In this document: positions 10,237 to 17,137 of the stretch, one piece after another
Numbering within the stretch: the stretch's first letter is position 1
How the letters are laid out: every line of letters begins with the position of its first letter
Source of the DNA: Actinoplanes octamycinicus
Lineage (GTDB): Bacteria > Actinomycetota > Actinomycetes > Mycobacteriales > Micromonosporaceae
DNA length: 64,000 nucleotides
Assembly (NCBI RefSeq): GCF_014205225.1
Contig: NZ_JACHNB010000001.1
Coordinates: forward strand, 3,763,501 to 3,827,500
Reading direction: 5' to 3'
Notes under the pieces: model-generated
The model's database searches: none
What the model was told of the DNA's origin: nothing
What the model saw: only the letters and a program-made list of their open reading frames with translations
Position numbers and translations under genes: made by a program

Positions 10237-11238
10237 TTGAACGTTTCAGCCTGGGTGTGGATCGCCACGTTGGTGGCGTTGGTGGCCGTGCTCGCCGTGG
10301 ATCTGTTGATCATCGGGCGCCGGCCGCACGAGCCCACGATGAAAGAGGCCAGCGGCTGGGTGGCCTTCTATGTCGCGCTCGCGCTGCTCTTCGGCGCCGG
10401 GGTGTGGGTGGTCGCCGGTGGCCGGGCGGCCGGTGAGTTCTACACCGGCTGGCTCACCGAGTACTCGCTGAGCGTCGACAACCTGTTCGTCTTCGTGATC
10501 ATCATGGGCCGGTTCGCGGTGCCCCGCCGATTCCAGCAGAAGGTGTTGCTGATCGGCATCGTGCTCGCGCTGGTCATGCGGGGCGCGTTCATCGCCGCCG
10601 GCGCGGCGCTGATCTCGCAGTTCTCCTGGGTGTTCTACATCTTCGGCGCGTTCCTGGTCTACACGGCCGTGACGCTGGTGAAGGGCGGCGAGAACGACGA
10701 GGAGGACTTCAAGGAGAACGTGCTGATCCGCTGGGCGAAACGAGCGCTGCCGCTCTCCTCGTCGTTCGGCGACGGGCAGTTCCGGGTGGTCACCTCGGCC
10801 GGCAAGCGCCTCTTCACCCCGATGCTGATCGTGATGATCGCGATCGGCACCACCGACCTGATCTTCGCGCTCGACTCGATCCCGGCGATCTTCGGGATCA
10901 CCAAGGAGCCCTACCTGGTCTTCACCGCGAACGTTTTCGCGCTGATGGGCCTGCGTCAGCTCTTCTTCCTGCTCGGCGGCCTGCTGGAGCGCCTGGTCTA
11001 CCTGAACGTCGGCCTCGCCGTGGTGCTCGCCTTCATCGGCGTCAAACTCTTCCTCGAGGCCCTGCACACCAACAGCCTGCCGTTCATCAACGGCGGCCAC
11101 GGCCTGCACTGGGCCCCGGAGATCCCGATCTGGCTCTCCCTGCTGGTGATCCTCGGCACGCTCGCCGTCGCCACCGCCGCCAGCCTGGCCAAATCGGCCC
11201 GGGACCGGAAAAGGGAGCTAGTCACCACCGGTCACTGA
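10237..11238 (+). CDS. TerC/Alx family integral membrane protein
   Basis: This 333-residue polytopic membrane protein belongs to the TerC family, with about nine hydrophobic segments. The family signature residues are present: 'EYSLSVDNLFVFVIIMGRF' and 'IGTTDLIFALDSIPAIF', whose Asp residues lie inside the membrane. Alx-type members export Mn2+ and others are linked to tellurite resistance or metal loading of secreted proteins. The start is the TTG at 10237, with GGAGG 6 bases upstream; no ATG or GTG in frame has a good ribosome site. A yybP-ykoY-type riboswitch upstream points to manganese homeostasis. Confidence 0.9.
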   Translation: MNVSAWVWIATLVALVAVLAVDLLIIGRRPHEPTMKEASGWVAFYVALALLFGAGVWVVAGGRAAGEFYTGWLTEYSLSVDNLFVFVIIMGRFAVPRRFQQKVLLIGIVLALVMRGAFIAAGAALISQFSWVFYIFGAFLVYTAVTLVKGGENDEEDFKENVLIRWAKRALPLSSSFGDGQFRVVTSAGKRLFTPMLIVMIAIGTTDLIFALDSIPAIFGITKEPYLVFTANVFALMGLRQLFFLLGGLLERLVYLNVGLAVVLAFIGVKLFLEALHTNSLPFINGGHGLHWAPEIPIWLSLLVILGTLAVATAASLAKSARDRKRELVTTGH

Positions 11239-11262
11239 GCTTTTCGGTACGAGGTGAGCACC

Positions 11263-11292
11263 GAGCCCGGGCAACCGTTGTTGCCCGGGCTC
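11263..11292 (+). terminator. TerC-gene terminator
   Basis: A perfect 12-bp stem (GAGCCCGGGCAA/TTGCCCGGGCTC) with a 6-base loop starts 24 bases after the stop. Confidence 0.8.
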
Positions 11293-11349
11293 TTCGCTGT
11301 CACCGGTCCCGCCGAGCGGTGGAGCGGCCCCGAGCGGGTGGACAGCGAA

Positions 11350-11376
11350 ACGCCCCCGCCGGCAGGGCGGGGGCGT
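11350..11376 (-). terminator. typA terminator
   Basis: A perfect 11-bp stem (ACGCCCCCGCC/GGCGGGGGCGT) with a 5-base loop, followed on the minus strand by TTT, lies 38 bases beyond the typA stop. Together with the TerC hairpin it separates the two convergent genes. Confidence 0.75.
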
Positions 11377-11413
11377 CTCGGGAAGCGGGGTGGCCGGGTG
11401 CGCCGGCCCCGGG

Positions 11414-13279
11414 TCACTGCTGGTGCTTGCGGCGGGCGGCGGCGCGGCCGCGGGCGGTCTGGTCGAGGACGACCTTGCGGATGCGGATCGCGGACGGGGT
11501 GACCTCGACGCACTCGTCCTCGCGGCAGAACTCCAGGGACTGCTCCAGGGAGAGCTTGCGCGGCGGGATCACCTTCTCGGTGTTGTCCGCGCTCGCGGCG
11601 CGCATGTTGGTGAGCTTCTTCTCCTTGGTGATGTTGACGTCCATGTCGTCCTCACGGGAGTTCTCACCCACGATCATGCCCTCGTAGACCTCGGTGGTCG
11701 GCTCGACGAAGAGCTGGCCGCGCTCCTGGATGTTGATCATCGCGAACGGGGTGACCGCGCCGGACCGGTCGGCCACCAGGGACCCGTTCTGCCGGGTGCG
11801 GAGGTCGCCGAACCACGGCTCGTGCGCCTCGTAGAGGTGGTGCATGATGCCGGTGCCGCGGGTCTCGGTGAGGAACTCGGTGCGGAAGCCGATCAGGCCG
11901 CGCGCCGGGACCAGCCACTCCATCCGGAGCCAGCCGGTGCCGTGGTTGGTCAGCTGCTCCATCCGGCCCTTGCGGGTGGCCAGCAGCGAGGTGATGGCGC
12001 CCATGTACTCGTCCGGGGCGTCGATGGTCAGGCGCTCGACCGGCTCGTGCACCTTGCCGTCGATCACCTTGGTGACCACCTGCGGCTTGCCGACGGTCAG
12101 CTCGTAGTTCTCCCGGCGCATCTGCTCGACCAGGATCGCCAGGGCCAGCTCGCCACGGCCCTGCACCTCCCAGGCGTCCGGGCGCTCGGTCGGCAGGACG
12201 CGGAGCGAGACGTTGCCGATCAGCTCCTTGTCCAGCCGGTCCTTGACCATGCGCGCGGTGACCTTGGCGCCCTTGACCTTGCCGACCAGCGGCGAGGTGT
12301 TGGTGCCGATGACCATCGAGATGGCCGGCTCGTCAACCGTGATCAGCGGCAGCGGGATCGGGTTCTCCGCGTCGGCCAGCGTCTCGCCGATCATGATCTC
12401 CGGGATGCCGGCGACGGCCATGATGTCGCCCGGGCCGGCGCTCTCGGCGGGCTTGCGCTCCAGGCCCTCGGTGATGAGCAGCTCGGAGATCCGCACGTTG
12501 CTGATCGTGCCGTCGGTCTTGCACCAGGCCACGGTCTGGCCCTTGCGGATGGTGCCCTCGTGCACCCGGCACAGCGCGAGCCGGCCGAGGAACGGGGAGG
12601 CGTCCAGGTTGACCACGTGCGCCTGCAGCGGCGCGCCCTCGGTGTAGGTCGGGGCCGGGATGGTGTTCAGAATCGTCGAGAACAGCGGCTCCAGGTCGGC
12701 GCTGTCCTCCGGGACGGCGCCGTCGGCCGGCTGGTTCAGCGAGGCGATGCCGTCCCGCGCGCAGGCGTAGATGATCGGGAACTCGATCTGGTCCTCGTCG
12801 GCGTCCAGGTCGAAGAAGAGCGCGTACGTGTCGTCCACGACCTCCTTGATCCGGGCGTCCGGCCGGTCCACCTTGTTGATCACCAGGATGATCGGCAGCT
12901 TGGCCTGCAGCGCCTTGCGGAGCACGAAGCGGGTCTGCGGCAGCGGACCCTCGGACGCGTCGACCAGCAGCACCACGCCGTCGACCATGGTCAGGCCGCG
13001 CTCCACCTCGCCGCCGAAGTCGGCGTGCCCCGGGGTGTCGATGATGTTGATGACGACCGGCGCGCCCTCGGCCGGCTGGTAGCTGATCGCGGTGTTCTTG
13101 GCGAGAATGGTGATGCCCTTTTCCCGCTCCAGGTCCATGGAGTCCATGGCGCGCTCGGCCATCTCTCCACGTGCGTGGGACTGACCGCCCTGTCGGAGCA
13201 TGGCGTCGACCAGGGTGGTTTTGCCATGGTCGACGTGAGCGATGATGGCGACATTACGGAGGTCGGTGCGGGTCTGCAT
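11414..13279 (-). CDS. typA: ribosome-associated GTPase TypA/BipA
   Basis: TypA/BipA is a translational GTPase related to EF-G that aids 50S assembly and growth under stress. The 621-residue product has G1 'AHVDHGKTT', G3 '[11 protein letters not shown]', G4 'NKVD' and the BipA C-terminal domain after the domain III/V region ('[17 protein letters not shown]'). The family is usually 600-640 residues. ATG 13279 begins directly at the conserved '[20 protein letters not shown]'. A GACAAT element 6 bases upstream of the ATG on the minus strand suggests a leaderless transcript. Confidence 0.96.
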   Translation of the reverse strand: MQTRTDLRNVAIIAHVDHGKTTLVDAMLRQGGQSHARGEMAERAMDSMDLEREKGITILAKNTAISYQPAEGAPVVINIIDTPGHADFGGEVERGLTMVDGVVLLVDASEGPLPQTRFVLRKALQAKLPIILVINKVDRPDARIKEVVDDTYALFFDLDADEDQIEFPIIYACARDGIASLNQPADGAVPEDSADLEPLFSTILNTIPAPTYTEGAPLQAHVVNLDASPFLGRLALCRVHEGTIRKGQTVAWCKTDGTISNVRISELLITEGLERKPAESAGPGDIMAVAGIPEIMIGETLADAENPIPLPLITVDEPAISMVIGTNTSPLVGKVKGAKVTARMVKDRLDKELIGNVSLRVLPTERPDAWEVQGRGELALAILVEQMRRENYELTVGKPQVVTKVIDGKVHEPVERLTIDAPDEYMGAITSLLATRKGRMEQLTNHGTGWLRMEWLVPARGLIGFRTEFLTETRGTGIMHHLYEAHEPWFGDLRTRQNGSLVADRSGAVTPFAMINIQERGQLFVEPTTEVYEGMIVGENSREDDMDVNITKEKKLTNMRAASADNTEKVIPPRKLSLEQSLEFCREDECVEVTPSAIRIRKVVLDQTARGRAAARRKHQQ

Positions 13280-13429
13280 AACCCCATTGTCCCCGGTTCA
13301 GGTTGCCGTTCGTGACACGGGGTCAAGTCCGGAACCTTGGCATCCTTTGGGCGGTTTGCCGGTCACCACGCCGTGATCTTCAGTTGTTAGCGTTCTTCTT
13401 CGATGTCTCTACGGGGGAGGACTTCGTCG

Positions 13430-14233
13430 ATGAAGGTGCGGTTGTTGGCCGCGGCGGCGGTGCTGGTGATCGCCGCCGGCTGCGGTTTCGGTGGCGGGGA
13501 CGACGACAAGGCGTCCGGCTCGGCGCCGACGGTGGCGGTGACCTCCGAGTCGCCGGTCCCGGAGGAGTCACCCACCCCGGAGCCGGAGGAGCCGACCGAG
13601 GTGCCCACGCCGAAGCCGTCGAAGACCAGCGCCAAGCCGAAGAAGACCACGTCGTCGCCGGAGCCGACCGGTCCGGTGAACAACTTCCAGGCGGCGTCCT
13701 GCACCAAGGCGCCGAGCGTGAAGAACGTCTCGAAGGCCAAGGCGAAGGCGGCCCTGAACGCGGCGGCCACCAAGACCTACTGGCCCGGCTCGGCGCCCAC
13801 CCTGAAGGTGCCGGCCGACCTGATCCGCTCGGTCGCCTGGCACGAGAGCGGCTGGCAGTCGGCGATCGAGAACTGTGACGGCGGTTACGGCCTGATGCAG
13901 GTCATGCCGGACACCGAGGCGTTCATCAACCAGCGCTTCGAGCAGTCCTACGACTACAAGGACTACAAGCAGAACGCGGTCATCGGGGCCAACCAGCTGG
14001 CCTGGCTGACCAAGTACTTCGGCGAGAAGTACTTCAAGAAGAACTACGACCTGAGCACTTCGAAGTGCAAGACCGACGCCTCGCCGTGCCTGCTGAACCT
14101 GGTGATCGACGGCTACAACATGGGCTACGGCACCACCGAGGAGGCGTACCTGGACGGCAAGCGGCTCTCCAACCCGAAGTACGTCCACGTCGTGCGGGCG
14201 AACATGCGCTCCTGCTTCTGCGACAACTACTGA
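13430..14233 (+). CDS. lytic transglycosylase (SLT domain) lipoprotein
   Basis: The 267-residue product starts with a lipoprotein signal peptide (MKVRLLAAAAVLVIAAGC, lipid-attachable Cys at the end), followed by a Pro/Glu/Ser/Thr-rich linker to about residue 80. The C-terminal domain is an SLT lysozyme-like fold: the catalytic Glu is in 'VAWHESGWQSAI', followed by 'GGYGLMQVMPDTEAFIN' and 'VIDGYNMGYGT'. It probably cleaves peptidoglycan from the outer face of the membrane during cell-wall remodelling. ATG 13430 is preferred to an upstream in-frame start because it has GGAGG 9 bases upstream and begins the signal peptide directly. Confidence 0.9.
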   Translation: MKVRLLAAAAVLVIAAGCGFGGGDDDKASGSAPTVAVTSESPVPEESPTPEPEEPTEVPTPKPSKTSAKPKKTTSSPEPTGPVNNFQAASCTKAPSVKNVSKAKAKAALNAAATKTYWPGSAPTLKVPADLIRSVAWHESGWQSAIENCDGGYGLMQVMPDTEAFINQRFEQSYDYKDYKQNAVIGANQLAWLTKYFGEKYFKKNYDLSTSKCKTDASPCLLNLVIDGYNMGYGTTEEAYLDGKRLSNPKYVHVVRANMRSCFCDNY

Positions 14234-14241
14234 TCCGGGGT

Positions 14242-14262
14242 GGTCCCGGGGCTGCCGGGACC
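14242..14262 (+). terminator. hairpin after the transglycosylase gene
   Basis: An 8-bp stem (GGTCCCGG/CCGGGACC) with a GGCTG loop lies 9 bases after the stop; a probable terminator without a T-run. Confidence 0.5.
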
Positions 14263-14310
14263 GCGAGCTACACTGGTCAGCGGACCCGAGACCCCGCTTA
14301 CCCAGCCGTT

Positions 14311-14340
14311 TTGACCCTCTCGTCACAGCGGTAGTAAGGT
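14311..14340 (+). promoter_or_regulatory. promoter of the L11-like gene
   Basis: TTGACC (14311-14316), 18-base spacer, TAAGGT (14335-14340): a good sigma-70/HrdB-type promoter. The predicted start near 14347 gives a leader of about 74 bases. Confidence 0.6.
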
Positions 14341-14371
14341 CTCGGGGTTGTCGTGTGTCGTTGATGCTGGC

Positions 14372-14400
14372 GAGCTGCGTTTTTTCTCGGCCCGCAGCTC
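14372..14400 (+). other. leader hairpin upstream of the L11-like gene
   Basis: A perfect 8-bp stem GAGCTGCG/CGCAGCTC closes a 13-base loop that begins with six T and ends CTCGGCC. It ends 5 bases before the AAGGAG ribosome site (14406-14411). It could modulate translation or be a protein-binding site; the function is inferred only from position. Confidence 0.5.
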
Positions 14401-14420
14401 ACCCTAAGGAGCCTTACCCG

Positions 14421-14846
14421 ATGCCTCCCAAGAAGAAGACCCATGAGGTAACCCTCGCGCTTGAGGCGGGTAACGCCGCGATGGTCGACCTCGGTAAGAT
14501 GCTCGGTCCGACCGGTGCCAACATGCGTGCCGTCAAGGTCGAGTACGACGAGGCCACCGCGAAGAACCGGGGCGAGATCATCCCGGTCATCGTGTCGGTC
14601 TACGAGGACCGTAGCCACACGCTGGCCTACAAGACCCCGCCGACGAGCTTCCTGATCCGCAAGGCTCTGGGGATCCAGTCGGGCGCGTCGAACCCGCTGA
14701 CCCAGACCGTCGGCACGCTCAGCGCGCAGCAGGTCAAGGAGATCGCCGAGCGCAAGCTCCCCGACCTCAACGCGAACGACATGGACGCCGCGATTCAGAT
14801 CGTGAGCGGCACCGCGCGTTCGATGGGCGTCAAGGTCGCCTCCTGA
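14421..14846 (+). CDS. divergent, stand-alone ribosomal protein L11 homolog
   Basis: This 141-residue protein aligns along its whole length with L11 (uL11). The C-terminal RNA-binding half is well kept ('SVYEDRSHTLAYKTPPTSFLIRKA', 'DLNANDMDAAIQIVSGTARSMGV'). The N-terminal half is unusual: where L11 normally reads N-P-x-P-P-V-G-P-A-L-G, this protein has 'NAAMVDLGKMLGPTGANM', so the prolines at E. coli positions 22 and 26, which matter for thiopeptide binding and factor contacts, are Val and Lys. The canonical rplK normally sits by nusG and rplA; here the gene is alone between a cell-wall enzyme and a ClpP-like gene, so it is probably a paralog. It has its own promoter, leader hairpin and terminator. 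Confidence 0.85.
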   Translation: MPPKKKTHEVTLALEAGNAAMVDLGKMLGPTGANMRAVKVEYDEATAKNRGEIIPVIVSVYEDRSHTLAYKTPPTSFLIRKALGIQSGASNPLTQTVGTLSAQQVKEIAERKLPDLNANDMDAAIQIVSGTARSMGVKVAS

Positions 14847-14860
14847 TCATCAGGATCTGA

Positions 14861-14894
14861 GAACGGCCCCGGACCTCGGTCCGGGGCCGTTCTT
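14861..14894 (+). terminator. terminator of the L11-like gene
   Basis: A perfect ~15-bp stem (AGAACGGCCCCGGAC/GTCCGGGGCCGTTCT) with a 4-base loop, followed by TCTG; it starts 14 bases after the stop. Confidence 0.85.
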
Positions 14895-14996
14895 CTGTCC
14901 GGCCGTTTCTCGATTCGGGTCGTTCGCCGCCGCGGGCTTCCGATCCGCTGGTCAGCAGACCGCGACGTTTCCGGTACGCCGTGAGCGCACCCGCCG

Positions 14997-15608
14997 TCAG
15001 CGGGCCTTCGGCGAGATCACCTCGTCCAGCAGCCCGTACTCCAGGGCCTCCGTCGCGTTCAGGCTCCGCCCCACGGACAGGTCGTCCTCGACCCGGCTGC
15101 GCGGCTTCCCGGTCACCTCGGCCAGCCGGACCACGACCTCCTCCAGCTCCCGCAGGTGCTGGCCGGCCGCGGCCGCCACCTCGTCGGCGGTCCCGTTCAC
15201 CCCGGCCGCCCGGGGCTCGGCCAGCTTGAACCGGGCGTGCCGGTAACCGGCGCGGCGGTCGGCGGCGGCCAGCACGGCCAGCGCCGCCCCGCCCGCCTCC
15301 GCGGTGACCAGCACGTGCACCGGCGACACCAGGGCGTCGATCACGTCGACCACGGCGAGCGCGGCGCTCAGCTCGCCGCCCGGGCAGGCCACGTGCAGCT
15401 GGATCGGGGCCTGACCGGCCGCGTCCAGGGTGAGCAGCGCGGCCGAGATGCCGGTCGCCACGTCGCTGGTCAGCTGGCCACGGATCATCACGATCCGCTG
15501 GTCGAAGAGCCGCTCCTCGAGCCAGCCGGGGAACGCCGGGCCGGTCTCCGGCGGCTGGGGCGGCTGCACCGGGAAACCCCATCGGGACGGATCATGTCGC
15601 AGGTTCAC
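14997..15608 (-). CDS. ClpP-like protein lacking the catalytic triad
   Basis: The 203-residue protein has the ClpP/crotonase fold and head-domain pattern: 'ERLFDQRIVMIRGQLTSDVAT', 'IQLHVACPGGELSAALAVVD' and 'LNATEALEYGLLDEV'. By hand alignment the catalytic Ser of GQAASMG is Gly107 ('AEAGGAAL'), the His of MIHQP is Ala130 ('KLAEP') and the Asp of RDR is Gly180 ('VGRSLNA'). It should therefore be unable to cut peptides. Such ClpR-like subunits can assemble with active ClpP rings. It is monocistronic, not next to clpX or other clpP genes. GTG 15608 has GGAGG 7 bases upstream. Confidence 0.85.
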   Translation of the reverse strand: MNLRHDPSRWGFPVQPPQPPETGPAFPGWLEERLFDQRIVMIRGQLTSDVATGISAALLTLDAAGQAPIQLHVACPGGELSAALAVVDVIDALVSPVHVLVTAEAGGAALAVLAAADRRAGYRHARFKLAEPRAAGVNGTADEVAAAAGQHLRELEEVVVRLAEVTGKPRSRVEDDLSVGRSLNATEALEYGLLDEVISPKAR

Positions 15609-15743
15609 CAGGCGGCCTCCACGTCATCTCCGGTCTCCCGCCAGCCTACGTGGGAAAGCCGCCGGTGACCGGAATCCGCCGGGCCAGGTGATCACCCGGG
15701 CGGGCCGGGGAGACCCGTGTCACAGGGCGAAGCCACCGTCGTG

Positions 15744-15768
15744 CAACCTGGGACGGCTGGGACACGTC
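15744..15768 (+). promoter_or_regulatory. possible SigE-family autoregulated promoter
   Basis: CAACC (15744-15748), 16 bases, CGTC (15765-15768) resembles an ECF-type promoter (aac -35, cgtc -10), 29 bases upstream of the sigma factor GTG. Autoregulation is common for such sigma factors; this is inference from the motif alone. Confidence 0.45.
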
Positions 15769-15796
15769 AGGGAGGTGTGACAGCGAAGGAGGACTC

Positions 15797-16309
15797 GTGA
15801 GAAGCGAGCGCGACGAGCAGTTCCACCGCTTCGTGGTGTCCCGGAGATCCAGCCTGGTGCGCACTGCCACTCTGCTCACGGCGGGCGACGCCCATCTGGC
15901 GGAAGACCTGGTCCAGTCGGTTCTGACCAAGCTCTACGTGGCCTGGCCGGCGTTCCAGCGGGCGGACAATCCGGACGGCTATCTACGCCGGGTGATGGTC
16001 AACGCGTTGACCGACGAGCGGCGGCGCTGGTGGCGCCGGCGGGAGGAGACGATGGCAGACGTGCCGGACCTTCCCGCGGCGGAACCGGGAATCACCGGGG
16101 AGGTGGCCGACGGATTGCGCGCGGCCCTGCGGCAACTTCCCCCACGCATGCGGGCGGCGCTGGTCTTCCGCTACTTCTACGACCTCGACGTCGCTGACAC
16201 CGCCGACGCCCTCGGCTGCTCCGAGGGCACGGTGAAGAGCCAGACGGCCCGGGCGCTGGACCGGCTCCGGGACGTCATCGGTCCATCGCTGACATCCGCC
16301 TACCGCTGA
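15797..16309 (+). CDS. SigE-family ECF RNA polymerase sigma factor
   Basis: The 170-residue protein has sigma region 2 ('FVVSRRSSLVRTATLLTAGDAHLAEDLVQSVLTKLYVAWPAFQ', then 'NPDGYLRRVMVNALTDERRR') and region 4 ('LRQLPPRMRAALVFRYFYDLDVADTADALGCSEGTVKSQTARALDRLR'). This is the short SigE/SigL-like group very abundant in Micromonosporaceae and Streptomyces. The GTG start has AAGGAGG 5-8 bases upstream. It is followed after 12 bases by a gene for a single-pass membrane protein, its likely partner or antagonist. Confidence 0.93.
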   Translation: MRSERDEQFHRFVVSRRSSLVRTATLLTAGDAHLAEDLVQSVLTKLYVAWPAFQRADNPDGYLRRVMVNALTDERRRWWRRREETMADVPDLPAAEPGITGEVADGLRAALRQLPPRMRAALVFRYFYDLDVADTADALGCSEGTVKSQTARALDRLRDVIGPSLTSAYR

Positions 16310-16321
16310 AAAGGCATAGCC

Positions 16322-17029
16322 ATGACCACTTTGCGTGACCAGCTCGCCGACCTTGCCGGGTCGCCGGGCGAACCCACCACCGTCCAGGCCGACGCCGACC
16401 TGGCCCGCGGCCGCGCCGCCCTGCGCCGCCGCCGGGTCCTGCAGTCGGCCACCGGCTCCGCCCTCGTGGTCGCGGTCGCCGCCGCGGCCGTCGGCCTGAC
16501 CTCCGGGACCGGGCCGGCCGGCAGCGCGCCGCAGGCCGGCGCCACGGTCGCCGCGACCACCGCCGCCGCCGGGAAGGCCTCGTTCGAGCTGGTCTCCTAC
16601 ACCGGCAAGCAGCCCGCCGGCTTCTCGGTCGACAAGGTCCCGGCCGGCTGGGAGGTGCAGGGCGTCACCGAGGGCTTCATGACCCTGGCCCCGGTCGGCG
16701 CCAAGCCGCGCAACAGCGCGGTGCCGCAGGGCGACGTGGCCGACACCGACGCCAACAGCTTCGTCGGCAAGGTCGCCGTGATGCTGCAGTCGGTCGACGA
16801 GCACGGCAAGATGCCCGGCAAGCCGGAGAAGGTCACGGTCGGCGACAAGACCGGCTACTTCGTCAAGCGGCCCGGCACCGGTGACGGGATCACCCTCTTC
16901 ATCAAGCAGCCGAACGGCATCAACCTGGAGATCCAGGTGTGGGACGGCATCGGCTGGTCCCGCGACCAGATCGTCGAGTTCGCCGCCGGCGTCCACGTGA
17001 ACCCGAACGCCCAGCAGGGCCGCGGCTGA
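16322..17029 (+). CDS. single-pass membrane protein paired with the sigma factor
   Basis: The 235-residue protein has a short cytoplasmic N terminus (about residues 1-40, 'MTTLRDQLADLAGSPGEPTTVQADADLARGRAALRRRRVLQ'), one membrane helix ('ATGSALVVAVAAAAVGLTS', about 42-60) and an extracytoplasmic domain with no recognised family ('FELVSYTGKQPAGFSVDKVPAGWEVQGV ...'). This topology and its place 12 bases behind the sigma gene are what an anti-sigma factor or its sensor would have, but it lacks a zinc-binding anti-sigma motif. Function is therefore inferred from context only. Confidence 0.75.
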   Translation: MTTLRDQLADLAGSPGEPTTVQADADLARGRAALRRRRVLQSATGSALVVAVAAAAVGLTSGTGPAGSAPQAGATVAATTAAAGKASFELVSYTGKQPAGFSVDKVPAGWEVQGVTEGFMTLAPVGAKPRNSAVPQGDVADTDANSFVGKVAVMLQSVDEHGKMPGKPEKVTVGDKTGYFVKRPGTGDGITLFIKQPNGINLEIQVWDGIGWSRDQIVEFAAGVHVNPNAQQGRG

Positions 17030-17045
17030 CCGGGCACCACCGACG

Positions 17046-17088
17046 AGGCGCCGGATCCGGACGCGCCAATCGCCCGGATCCGGCGCCT
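17046..17088 (+). terminator. sigma-factor operon terminator
   Basis: A perfect 15-bp stem (AGGCGCCGGATCCGG/CCGGATCCGGCGCCT) with a 13-base loop begins 16 bases after the stop of the membrane protein. Confidence 0.8.
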
Positions 17089-17137
17089 ACTACGTCTACC
17101 ACTCGCGCGCACCTCGCTCTCCCGGCCGCGGGTGTGG

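Noticed and set aside
11390..13315. A 641-codon open frame antisense to typA
   Set aside because: Typical high-GC antisense frame; TypA on the other strand is full length with all GTPase motifs.
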